DNA from: Chloroflexota bacterium
GTDB lineage: Bacteria; Chloroflexota; Anaerolineae; Promineifilales; Promineifilaceae
Direction of reading: 5' to 3'
NCBI GenBank assembly: GCA_022616275.1
Contig: JAKEFB010000110.1
Span: 32,138 to 96,137 of the forward strand
DNA length: 64,000 nt
The translations under genes were made by a program, and so were the position numbers. Positions 6,855-14,697 of the stretch are shown here, one piece after another; position 1 is the stretch's first letter, and the number at the start of each line of letters is the position of its first letter. A model generated the notes under the pieces. The model saw nothing but the letters and a program-made list of their open reading frames with translations. It was not told the origin of the DNA and ran no database searches.

Positions 6855-9167
6855 CTATCCCATTTCAAAATCTTCAACCGGCACGCCGGCCCGGGCCAGC
6901 AGCGAGATGGGCTGGGCCTTCTCCTGGGGAACGACGCTGACCCAGATGCCCCGGCCGTTGCGGCTGGTGGCAAAGCCATGATCGGACAGGGTAGCCATCG
7001 CCGGTTCGATCCACTCGCCAGGCAGGTGGAGCTTCAGGACGGCCTTCCAGCCAGCGCGACTGGCCAGTTCATGGGGTGGGCAATCGGCCGCCAGCCGGCC
7101 GCTCTCCAGAACCAGCACCCGGTCGGCCAGACCGACAATCTCGGACAGCCGGTGAGAGGAGAAAATGAGCGTCTTGCCGGCCGCTTTCAGCTCGGCCAGG
7201 AGGGTAAGAAAATCCTCGCGCGCCCCAGTGTCCAGATTAGAAGTCGGCTCGTCCAGCGCCAGGATCGGCGGGTCGGCCAGCAGGGCCGTGGCCAGGGCCA
7301 GCCGCTGTTTCAAGCCGCCGGACAGGTCCCGCACCCGCTTGGCCTGGTACACGGCCAGCCCCAACCGGGCCAGCAGGTCGCTCAGGCCGGCCGGCGACAC
7401 TTTCTTCAGCCGGGCGTAAAAGCGCAGCGTTTCCATGACGGTCAGGTCGTCGTGAAAATTCAATTCCTGGGGCACAAAGCCCACCGCCTGGCGGGCCTTC
7501 TTGCCCTGGTAGCGAACGTCGTAGCCGGCCAGGCGGACAGTTCCTTCAAAGGGCACAACGCCCAGCAGGCAACGCAGGGCCGTCGTCTTGCCGGCCCCGT
7601 TGGCCCCCCACAGGGCCACGGCTTCGCCGGCCTTGACCTCAAAAGAGAGGTGGTCCACGGCCGCCAGCTTACCAAAACGCTTGGTCAGATTTTGCACGTC
7701 AATCATCGGTTTCTCTCCACCAGTAGAGCCGGGCGCCGCCACCCGGGCCGGGCGTTTCGCCGGTTGGGCCGATAGGTTTGTCCAGCCCATCAGGCCCAGG
7801 GCCACGAGCAGCAAAGCAGCCACGGCCCACGGCAGCGACTGCGTTTCCGGCCGGGGCAGCGCCGGGGCGCCGGCCGGCCAGGCCGGAGCCATCGCCGGGC
7901 TGTCGTCAACCAACTTGGGCTGCGGCCGGACGAAGGGGAAGGCCCGGGCGGCAAAGTCCACGGCCTGGGCGGCCGGGCTAAAGATGAACAGGCGCAGCTC
8001 CGCTTTCCGGTCCAGCAGATCTTCAAAAAGCCGGTCGGCGTGGTAGGGAACGTCGCCAATGCCGTTGCCGTCGGCGTCATAGCCGGCGTAATCGCTCCAA
8101 TAATTGCCCCGGCCGTCCACCGACCACCAGTTCTCGGCCATCCGGCCGCCGCCTTCGACGCTGACCTGCTCCTGGTTATCCACAAAGCTGTTGCCGGTGA
8201 AATAGTTGTGCCGGACGGAAGGCAGCAGGCTCAGGCCAATGTCATTGTAGGCCAGGACGTTGTTCTCCACCCGGCCGACGCTGTCAATCTCGCGCGGTGA
8301 GTTGTCCAGGAAAATGCCGACGCGGTTGTCTAAAAAGACGTTGCCGCTGACCAGGGCGTCGTCCAGGTCCTTCATGCCCAGGCCGTAGCCGCTGGGGCCG
8401 CGATTGCCGGCCAGGAGATTGTTTTCCAGGCGCAGGCGGCGGCTGTACATCAGGAACACGCCGACCGAGTTGTTCAAGAACCGGTTGCCGGCAATGGTGG
8501 CGTCGTCGCAGTACATGAAGTGCAGCCCGTAGCGGCTGTCGCTGACCTCATTGTTGGCAATGGTGAGCCGTTCGGAGTACCACAAGACGACGTCGCGCCC
8601 TTGGGCAATGTGGTTGTTTTCGATTCGCACGTCATTGCTGTACCAGACGCGGATAGCGTCGCCCCGCCGGGCTATGGGCAAATCCAGACTGTCAATGACG
8701 TTATCCCTGACCACGCTGCCCGGCGCTTGCTGCAAGTCAATACCAAACAGCGTTGCTTCCAGGCGGTTATTGGCCACGGTGACGCCGGCCGCTTCGACGA
8801 CGACACCTGAATTTTCTTCGTCCAAAGAATCGCCGCTGTTGCGGACGACAAAACCTTGCAGCGCCGCGCCGGGGGCCGTGATGGTAACCACCGTTCCCCG
8901 GCCGCCTCCGTCTATGACCGGCCAATCGTGACCCACCAGCGTTACCCGCCGGTCTATCACTACCGGGCCGGCGTAAGCGCCGCCGTAAACCTCCACGGTG
9001 TCGCCGTCCTGGGCCTGGGCCAGGGCCTCGTTTAAGGAGACAAAAGTGCCCTGAGGCGTCACCACCCGGCCGCCTGGTTGGGCGGCGGTCGGGCGGGCCA
9101 GCCACACCAGCGCCGCCAGGCCGGCCAGCAAGAAAAGACGTGGAACGCCAATCCGCCAGGTGAGCAT
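6855..9167 (-). CDS. nosDF: NosD-NosF fusion: periplasmic beta-helix protein joined to ABC ATPase
   Basis: 770 residues in one uninterrupted frame; the ATG at 9167 overlaps the nosB-like stop as TGATG. Residues 1-30 are a signal peptide; about 40-380 are right-handed parallel beta-helix (CASH) repeats of NosD; one hydrophobic helix lies near 452-470. From residue 488 a complete NosF ATPase follows: Walker A GANGAGKT near 521-528, signature LSGGLKQR, Walker B LALDEP and the H-switch SSHR. In most organisms nosD and nosF are separate. Here the single helix could place NosD outside and NosF inside. A GGTGGAGAGA site 5 nt before Met 488 could also give free NosF. Confidence 0.9.
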   Translation of the reverse strand: MLTWRIGVPRLFLLAGLAALVWLARPTAAQPGGRVVTPQGTFVSLNEALAQAQDGDTVEVYGGAYAGPVVIDRRVTLVGHDWPVIDGGGRGTVVTITAPGAALQGFVVRNSGDSLDEENSGVVVEAAGVTVANNRLEATLFGIDLQQAPGSVVRDNVIDSLDLPIARRGDAIRVWYSNDVRIENNHIAQGRDVVLWYSERLTIANNEVSDSRYGLHFMYCDDATIAGNRFLNNSVGVFLMYSRRLRLENNLLAGNRGPSGYGLGMKDLDDALVSGNVFLDNRVGIFLDNSPREIDSVGRVENNVLAYNDIGLSLLPSVRHNYFTGNSFVDNQEQVSVEGGGRMAENWWSVDGRGNYWSDYAGYDADGNGIGDVPYHADRLFEDLLDRKAELRLFIFSPAAQAVDFAARAFPFVRPQPKLVDDSPAMAPAWPAGAPALPRPETQSLPWAVAALLLVALGLMGWTNLSAQPAKRPARVAAPGSTGGEKPMIDVQNLTKRFGKLAAVDHLSFEVKAGEAVALWGANGAGKTTALRCLLGVVPFEGTVRLAGYDVRYQGKKARQAVGFVPQELNFHDDLTVMETLRFYARLKKVSPAGLSDLLARLGLAVYQAKRVRDLSGGLKQRLALATALLADPPILALDEPTSNLDTGAREDFLTLLAELKAAGKTLIFSSHRLSEIVGLADRVLVLESGRLAADCPPHELASRAGWKAVLKLHLPGEWIEPAMATLSDHGFATSRNGRGIWVSVVPQEKAQPISLLARAGVPVEDFEMG
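7712..7721 (-). promoter_or_regulatory. Internal ribosome site before the NosF half
   Basis: On the minus strand GGTGGAGAGA precedes the in-frame ATG at 7706 (Met-Ile-Asp-Val, a normal NosF start). It may be a relic of a separate nosF or an active internal start that yields both fused and free ATPase. Confidence 0.55.
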
Positions 9168-9835
9168 CAAGAATTTCCGTTTTGGGCGGCCTCCACCAAT
9201 GGCTTGTAGGCCCGGCGGTGGAAATAGAGGCCGGCCAGGATCAAGATGGAGGCCAGAACGGCCAGGTATAGGCCGCTATCCATCGAAGCAATCGTCTTAA
9301 ACTGGCCCACCAGCCCTTCGCCCAGGATGGGCGGCACAAAAGGCTCAATGGCCCCGCTCAGGGCAGCGTGGGGGTCCAGGTTCAGGCCAAAGTTGCGCAT
9401 CCAGTAATACATGTCGCCCAGGAAAATGGCCGGATAGAGCAGGGCCGGCAGGGCCAGGGCGGCCGCCCAGCGAGTGTGGACAAAGATAGCCGAGAGAATC
9501 AAGAGCGAGAGCACGCCAACGGCGAAGATACTTAACGAACGTTCCAGTTGGGCCGCCTCAGCCAACGGCCGCATGCCGATGTAATGGTTCAGACCGTCAA
9601 TCTCCCGCACGTCGCCGATCATCCGGTTCACGTACACCTGGACCTCCAGGCCGCCCGGGTATTGCGGGGCCAGTAGCTTCATCCGCCAGTAAGGCTGAAA
9701 AATAGAGAGCAGCAGGCAAAAGGCGGCCAGGACCAGAAAGACGGTTGGTAACAGGTAACGCAGGTTATCTCTGGCCATTTCCTCGGCGGGCGCCCGAGGC
9801 CCGATAAAAGCTTTGAACGTTTTGGTCATCGTCAT
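9167..9835 (-). CDS. nosB: NosB-like integral membrane protein
   Basis: 222 residues from the ATG at 9835 (AAAGGTGATGAG upstream). Four to five transmembrane helices with a conserved extracytoplasmic section containing PGGLEVQVYVNRM and NHYIGMRPL after the first helix. No known enzyme motif. A membrane protein of this size between nosZ and nosD is typical of clade II nos operons and is called NosB there; its function is unknown. The symbol rests on position and topology more than on motif. Its stop overlaps the nosDF start, so translation is coupled. Confidence 0.7.
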   Translation of the reverse strand: MTMTKTFKAFIGPRAPAEEMARDNLRYLLPTVFLVLAAFCLLLSIFQPYWRMKLLAPQYPGGLEVQVYVNRMIGDVREIDGLNHYIGMRPLAEAAQLERSLSIFAVGVLSLLILSAIFVHTRWAAALALPALLYPAIFLGDMYYWMRNFGLNLDPHAALSGAIEPFVPPILGEGLVGQFKTIASMDSGLYLAVLASILILAGLYFHRRAYKPLVEAAQNGNS

Positions 9836-9851
9836 CTCATCACCTTTAGCA

Positions 9852-9968
9852 AGTTGGCGAGTCTGCGAGTTTGCGAGTCTGCAAGTTTGCGAGTTTGCGG
9901 GTAGTTTGCCCACTTGATAGTTGCAGATTCGCGGTGACCTTTGGTCGCTACTTGCAGACTCGCCAACT
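9852..9968. repeat. Octameric repeats forming a long inverted repeat in the nosZ-nosB gap
   Basis: Units of the form AGTYTGCG recur every 8 bp from 9861 to 9899. The 15-bp AGTTGGCGAGTCTGC at 9852-9866 is the exact reverse complement of 9954-9968. The mRNA would fold into a large hairpin starting 5 nt after the nosZ stop and ending just before the nosB-like gene, a plausible attenuator or 3' stabiliser of nosZ mRNA. Confidence 0.65.
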
Positions 9969-9973
9969 CTTCT

Positions 9974-12022
9974 TTATGGCTGCACCAGCAGGTAGCCTGT
10001 CATCTCCAGGTGCAGCGCCGAGCAGAACTCGGTGCAGTAGTAGGAGAAGACACCGTCCTGGGTGGCGTCGAATTCAATGGTGATCGATTCACCCGGCTCA
10101 ATGCTCAGGTTGATGTTGTAACCGGGGATAGCAAAGCCGTGAGTGGCATCCCTGGCCCGCTCGACGTTGGTGATGTGCCAGATGACGTGGTCGCCCTGCT
10201 TGATTTCGATCCGTTCCGGGGTGAAGTGGCTACGGACGGCCGTCATCCAGATTTCCACGGTGTCGCCGTTTCGCTCGATCCGCTCCTGGCCAAGCTGGGC
10301 GGCGGTGGGGTCAACGGACTGGCTGTGCGGGTCCCAACCAATTTCGGGGTAGACTTCCCAGGCCTGGAGCTTGTCGGCCTTGATGATCTGGGCGTAATGC
10401 GGTTCGCCAACGCCGATAGGCATGTCGTACAACAGTTGCAGGTTATCGCCTGGCTGGGAAATATCTATCAACTGGAAGTTCTGCGGCAGCAGCGGGCCGA
10501 CGTTCAGGAAGCGGTCTACCGACCACTTGTTCAGGGAGACCAGGTAATTGCCGTCCGGGCTGGCCGTGTCACCTTCGGCCGTCACCAGGTGGCCGATGTT
10601 GTAATGGACCGATTCTTTGGCCACCAGCGCCCAGCCGGGATCGCTGTTCAGTTCGTCGTACGGGCCGCCCAGGCTCCAGCGGGCCACGGCGCTGTCGAGG
10701 AAGAGGCTGGTGTAGGCGTAACCCTGGTTGTCAAACTGGGTGTGCAGCGGCCCCAGGCCCAGTTCCACCTGCGCCTCCATGACGTCGTCAAAGTTGAGAA
10801 TGGGCACGCCGTAGTCGTCGGTTTCCAAGTTGCCGGCCTCAATGGCGGCCTGGATCTTGGCAAAGCTGTAGACGGTCACGTGCGGGTCGAGCTTGCCGGC
10901 GACGACCATGTACTCGCCACCCGGGGTCACGTCCACACCGTGGGGGCTCTTTGGTTCGGGGGCAAAGTAGAGCAGCCCCTCGTCAATGGCGGTTTCCAGT
11001 GGGATGACGTTGAAGCCGTTGACCTCGACGACGTTCCCGGCCGCCGCCACCTCGGCCGCCCTGTCCAGGTTGAAGATGTGCAGGTAGTCCATGTCTCGCT
11101 GGGTGGTGCTGGCTTCAAATGGCGGGTTACCCAGCTCAATACCCCCTGTACCCATCTCTGTGTTGATGGAGTTGCAGAAGACCCAGCCCTCGCTGACCTT
11201 CTTGCCGGCGTCGCACAGGTCTTGCCAGTAGGGGGGCAGCTCCATGGCAAACGATTCCTCGGGGTTAATCCGGCCGGTTTCGCGGTCAAATTTCCAGAAA
11301 GTGACCAGGCCCCGGTAATCTTCGGCGTAACCTTCCAGCGAGGCGTACTCCCAGCCCAGCGGCGCAGCGTACTGGCCACCCTCGACTACCCACTCGGTAT
11401 TAGGGGTGACAAACGTACCGCCGTGGTCGTTGATGGCCACTGGGTTCTTGAGGATCTGCTTGGTCTCGAAGTCGCGCAGGTCAATGACCGCAACCCGGCT
11501 GTTGGCCTTGTCGCCGATGAACAGGAACTGGCCGTCGTACTCCCCGTTCGTCTCGCTCAGGGCCGGGTGGTGCGTATCGGCCCAGGTTACGGGCTGGCCG
11601 TTGATATCGCCGCCGGCCAGTATGTCCATCGTGGACTCAGCCCCATAGCCCCAGCCCTGCCACGGTTCCGGCGTGAAAACGGCGATGACTTTCAGCAAGC
11701 GCATGGAAGGCAGACCAACCACGAGCACCTGGCCGGAGTGGCCACCGGAGCCGAAGAGAACGTATTCGTCCAATTGGCCGGTGGGCATGTAGGTCTTGAG
11801 GGCGGCGACCACGTCGTCGGGGGTCAGGCCCCTTGCCTGGGCAATGGCGGCCGCGTCGCCGGAGAGCGTCGTGTCGCCGGGCCGGGTAGCTTCAAGGGCG
11901 GCCACCTCTTCCTCACTACTGTTGGGGCGCTGGATGATAAAAACTACCGCCGCCAGGACCACAATGACGATCAACGCCACCACGGCTATTGGTAAATATT
12001 TTTGTGCTCGTTCGTTTTGCAT
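9974..12022 (-). CDS. nosZ: Nitrous oxide reductase, Sec-type (clade II)
   Basis: 682 residues from ATG at 12022, with GGAGG upstream. It reduces N2O to N2 on the outer face of the membrane. The N-terminus is a single hydrophobic helix (about 11-31) without a twin-arginine motif, as in clade II enzymes, and may stay as an anchor. The propeller carries the CuZ-type histidine motif DTHHPALSETNG (149-160) and further His-containing segments (SPHGVDVTP, PLHTQFD, GEPHYAQ). The C-terminal cupredoxin has the CuA ligands YYCTEFCSALHLEM. All key ligands visible are intact. First gene of the operon. Confidence 0.97.
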   Translation of the reverse strand: MQNERAQKYLPIAVVALIVIVVLAAVVFIIQRPNSSEEEVAALEATRPGDTTLSGDAAAIAQARGLTPDDVVAALKTYMPTGQLDEYVLFGSGGHSGQVLVVGLPSMRLLKVIAVFTPEPWQGWGYGAESTMDILAGGDINGQPVTWADTHHPALSETNGEYDGQFLFIGDKANSRVAVIDLRDFETKQILKNPVAINDHGGTFVTPNTEWVVEGGQYAAPLGWEYASLEGYAEDYRGLVTFWKFDRETGRINPEESFAMELPPYWQDLCDAGKKVSEGWVFCNSINTEMGTGGIELGNPPFEASTTQRDMDYLHIFNLDRAAEVAAAGNVVEVNGFNVIPLETAIDEGLLYFAPEPKSPHGVDVTPGGEYMVVAGKLDPHVTVYSFAKIQAAIEAGNLETDDYGVPILNFDDVMEAQVELGLGPLHTQFDNQGYAYTSLFLDSAVARWSLGGPYDELNSDPGWALVAKESVHYNIGHLVTAEGDTASPDGNYLVSLNKWSVDRFLNVGPLLPQNFQLIDISQPGDNLQLLYDMPIGVGEPHYAQIIKADKLQAWEVYPEIGWDPHSQSVDPTAAQLGQERIERNGDTVEIWMTAVRSHFTPERIEIKQGDHVIWHITNVERARDATHGFAIPGYNINLSIEPGESITIEFDATQDGVFSYYCTEFCSALHLEMTGYLLVQP

Positions 12023-12043
12023 TTTCTTAACCTCCAGGTTGAA

Positions 12044-12085
12044 AGCTGTAAGCTGTTAGCTATAAGCTGTAAGCTGCCGGCTATG
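12044..12085. repeat. Heptameric repeat in the nosZ 5' leader
   Basis: Six 7-bp units (AGCTGTA, AGCTGTT, AGCTATA, AGCTGTA, AGCTGCC, GGCTATG) lie between the predicted nosZ transcription start and its ribosome site, so they would be in the mRNA leader. Confidence 0.75.
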
Positions 12086-12098
12086 ACTATTTTGGTGG

Positions 12099-12140
12099 AG
12101 TGTAAGGCAAAACGAAGCGGCCTTCTTTGCGCTGGCGCAA
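12099..12140 (-). promoter_or_regulatory. Predicted FNR-type class II promoter of nosZ
   Basis: Reading the minus strand, TTGCG-N4-CGCAA (12127-12140) has the two 5-bp arms and 4-bp spacer of Crp/Fnr sites. It is followed 22 nt later by a -10-like TACACT (12104-12099). A start near 12092 puts the dyad centre at -41.5, the class II activator position. No good -35 is present, as expected for an activator-dependent promoter. Predicted, not shown. Confidence 0.55.
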
Positions 12141-12245
12141 ATTCGTTGAACAAATGGCCAAATGAGGCGAATGGCGCGATAATTTGCGGGGTTCGTTTGT
12201 ATTATTTGTTTGCTGAAGTGGGCTGCGGCCCGCCACGAATGAAAC

Positions 12246-12273
12246 AGCTTATAGCTTATCGCTGACAGCTATT
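12246..12273. repeat. Heptameric repeat upstream of the MOSC gene
   Basis: Four 7-bp units (AGCTTAT, AGCTTAT, CGCTGAC, AGCTATT) of the same family as those around nosL and nosZ, ending about 12 nt before the AAGGAG of the next gene. Confidence 0.6.
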
Positions 12274-12296
12274 TACTTAAGGAGAAGCAGCCAAAG

Positions 12297-12851
12297 ATGA
12301 GCCAACATTTGACCGTAGAGGAGCTTGATACGAAACTGCCCTGGATTTGCCAGTCGCCCCGCGACACCGGCCGGCTGGAGATGATTGTCGCCCGGCCGGC
12401 CGAGGGAGAGCGGGTGGTCCAGGAGGTGGCCGAGTTGAGCCTGGAGGGATTGGTGGGTGACAATTGGCTGGCACGCGGCAGCCGGCGCACGGCCGATGGG
12501 ACAGCCCACCCGGAGATGCAAATCACCCTCATGAACGCCAGGGCTATTGAGGCGATTGCCCAGGAACGCGAGCGCTGGCCGCTGGCCGGCGACCAGCTCT
12601 TCGTGGACCTGGACCTGAGCATGGACAACCTGCCACCGGGACGGCAGATCGCCATCGGCACGGCCGTGCTGGAGATTACAGCGATGCTGCACAGCGGCTG
12701 CAACAAGTTCTCCGGCCGCTTCGGCCAGGAGGCGCTCCGCTGGGTCAACTCCCGCGAGGGCCGCGCGCTGCGTCTGCGCGGTGTTTATGCCCGCGTCGTC
12801 CAGCCCGGCGTGATCCGGCCGGGAGACCTGGTTGTAATGAAGAGGTCATGA
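12297..12851 (+). CDS. MOSC-domain protein
   Basis: 184 residues; AAGGAG lies upstream of ATG 12297. A stand-alone MOSC domain: VAELSLEGLVGDN at the start of the fold, and SGCNKFSGRFG near residue 143 with the conserved Cys that carries sulfur or binds molybdopterin. MOSC proteins deliver sulfur or act on Moco-bound substrates. It ends in ATGA with the UroD-like gene, so both are coupled. Substrate cannot be read from the sequence. Confidence 0.85.
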   Translation: MSQHLTVEELDTKLPWICQSPRDTGRLEMIVARPAEGERVVQEVAELSLEGLVGDNWLARGSRRTADGTAHPEMQITLMNARAIEAIAQERERWPLAGDQLFVDLDLSMDNLPPGRQIAIGTAVLEITAMLHSGCNKFSGRFGQEALRWVNSREGRALRLRGVYARVVQPGVIRPGDLVVMKRS

Positions 12852-13795
12852 TGAATAAGCGCGAGCTGATCCTGAGCCTGGTGAATGGGGACGAAATCCC
12901 TGACCATGTACCGGCGGCGTTCTTTCTGCACTTTGACCCGCAGTACCACCGCGGCCAGGCGGCCGTGGACAAACACCTGGCGTTCTTCCGCTACACCGGG
13001 ATGGACTTCGTTAAGATCCAGTACGAACACCCGGTTTCTCCCCGGCCGGAGATCGAGCGCCCGGAAGATTGGGCCAGGCTGCCGCGCCACGACGAGGCGT
13101 TCTTCGCCGAGCCGCTGAAGGTAGTCGAGGGGCTGGTCAAGGCAGCCAAAGCAGAAGCGTTGGTGCTGGTGACGTTGTATTCGCCCTTCATGTGGGCCAG
13201 CCAGATTGCCGGCGACCAGCGGCTCACCCGGCACGTCCAGGAAAATCTGGCTATGGTCCAGCGCGGGATGGAGGCCATTACCGAGAGTGTGCGGAGTTTC
13301 GTACGGGCCTGTATCCGGCTGGGGGTGGATGGCTTTTATGCCTCGACCCAGGGAGGAGAAAGCCATCGCTTCGCCGACGTGGGCCTGTTTGAGGCCTGCG
13401 TCAAGCCCTACGATCTGTCCATTATGGAGGAGATTGACCGGGCCTGCATTTTCAACATCCTGCACATTTGTGACTACCACGGCGGTTACGACGACCTGAC
13501 CCGTTTCCTGGACTATCCTGGGCACGTGGTCAACACTCCCTTGCAGGTGGGTAAACGACGTTTTACTCCCCGAGAGGTGGCAACCCTGTTTAACCGGCCG
13601 ACCATGGGTGGGCTGGAGCGCACCGGCGTCATTGCCACCGGCAATCCTGAGGAGGTCCGGGCGGCGGCCGGGGCTGTGCTGGCCGAGGCGCCGGAGCGTT
13701 TTATCCTGGCGGCCGATTGCACCGTGCCATCAGACACGCCCTGGGATAACCTGCGGGTGGCGATTGAAACGGTCCATGAGCACCGCCGTATCTGA
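12848..13795 (+). CDS. Uroporphyrinogen decarboxylase (URO-D) family protein
   Basis: 315 residues starting at ATG 12848 inside the MOSC stop; a second ATG follows at once. The TIM-barrel pattern of the URO-D/cobamide methyltransferase superfamily is visible (MNKRELILSLVNGDEIPDHVP start, YASTQGGES, ILHICDYHG, and NPEEVRAAAGAVL near the end). HICDYHG resembles the zinc/substrate loop of corrinoid-dependent methyltransferases more than the Arg-rich pocket of HemE, so heme synthesis is unlikely. Coupling to a MOSC protein is unusual. Confidence 0.75.
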   Translation: MMNKRELILSLVNGDEIPDHVPAAFFLHFDPQYHRGQAAVDKHLAFFRYTGMDFVKIQYEHPVSPRPEIERPEDWARLPRHDEAFFAEPLKVVEGLVKAAKAEALVLVTLYSPFMWASQIAGDQRLTRHVQENLAMVQRGMEAITESVRSFVRACIRLGVDGFYASTQGGESHRFADVGLFEACVKPYDLSIMEEIDRACIFNILHICDYHGGYDDLTRFLDYPGHVVNTPLQVGKRRFTPREVATLFNRPTMGGLERTGVIATGNPEEVRAAAGAVLAEAPERFILAADCTVPSDTPWDNLRVAIETVHEHRRI

Positions 13796-13896
13796 CAAGA
13801 TTTAAGCTCGATATTTGAGCGCAAAAGCGAGAAGTTGCCCGCGAACTGATCACACGGCCGAAACCATGCTAGGCCACAGCGTCTTTTCTGCCTGAA

Positions 13897-14697
13897 TCAG
13901 CGTCCCACTTTGATTACGGGCACATCCCCTACCCGTGTTGCCTGCATCGCTTCAATTGCCTCGGCCGGTAACGCCACCCGTTCCCGCACCATCCGCCGCG
14001 CCTGCTCCGGGTCACGACCGCTAATCGCTGCCAGCGCCGTCTCAAAATAACTCCGCTCCCGCCGCTTGGCTTCCGCCAGCGTCATCGTCTCATCTTCCCA
14101 GTAGCGCAGCTTACGCAGCGGCAGCAACGGCCGGGCCAGTAGTTGCAGCACCCGGTTGTGGCTGGCGTCAAAAATCGCCTGTACCACTTCCCGGCCGCTG
14201 GCCCAAAACCGTTCCCTTTCGCTTTCCGGCAGCTTATCGGCCGGCCACCACGCCGTCAGGATTTCGTCTATCACCGCCAGGTTACGCTCCGCCAGTTCGC
14301 GCAGGGCCGCTATCTCCTCGTCCGTCGCCGCCACCGCCGCCAGGGCGCACACCTCCGGCAGAATCACCTGCTCAAACTGCTCCACGTCCCACACCGTCGC
14401 CCCCATCCGGCGCAGGGCCAGCAGCAGGGCGTCGCTGAACGCTTCCAGAGGCGAGCCGGTGACGAAGACACCCCGGCCGTGCTGTGCCTCCACCAACCCC
14501 TGGGCAATCAACATCCGCGTCGCATCCCGTACCACCGCCCGGCTGACGCCAAACTGGGCCGACAGTTCCGGCTCGGTCGGCAGGGCCTCGCCCGCCTGCC
14601 ACTCGCCGGCCAGGATAGACTCTTTGACGGCCGAAGCCACCTGCTCGGCCAGCGTCTCCTTTTTAACCGTTTGCGAGAAGCGAGGCTTGCTGTTCAT
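13897..14697 (-). CDS. FadR-type GntR transcriptional regulator
   Basis: 266 residues. N-terminal winged helix (LAEQVASAVKESILAGEWQAGEALPTEPELSAQFGVSR about 14-55) and an all-helical FCD effector domain that includes RVLQLLARPL and a final metal-site helix. It starts inside the 3' end of the MFS gene (35-nt overlap), so both are one transcript. A strong dyad sits over the promoter of that transcript and is the likely operator, giving autoregulation. The ligand is unknown; FCD regulators often sense small carboxylates. Confidence 0.88.
   Translation of the reverse strand: MNSKPRFSQTVKKETLAEQVASAVKESILAGEWQAGEALPTEPELSAQFGVSRAVVRDATRMLIAQGLVEAQHGRGVFVTGSPLEAFSDALLLALRRMGATVWDVEQFEQVILPEVCALAAVAATDEEIAALRELAERNLAVIDEILTAWWPADKLPESERERFWASGREVVQAIFDASHNRVLQLLARPLLPLRKLRYWEDETMTLAEAKRRERSYFETALAAISGRDPEQARRMVRERVALPAEAIEAMQATRVGDVPVIKVGR

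Noticed and set aside
6852-7775. Plus-strand frame of about 300 codons across the NosF region
   Set aside because: Antisense to a convincing ABC ATPase; Gln/Arg-rich without motifs.
9941-11995. Very long plus-strand frame opposite nosZ
   Set aside because: It is the antisense shadow of nosZ in high-GC DNA; composition is not protein-like and it has no ribosome site.
12848-13795. HemE of heme synthesis
   Set aside because: Sequence motifs fit the wider URO-D/methyltransferase family better, and no heme genes are nearby.
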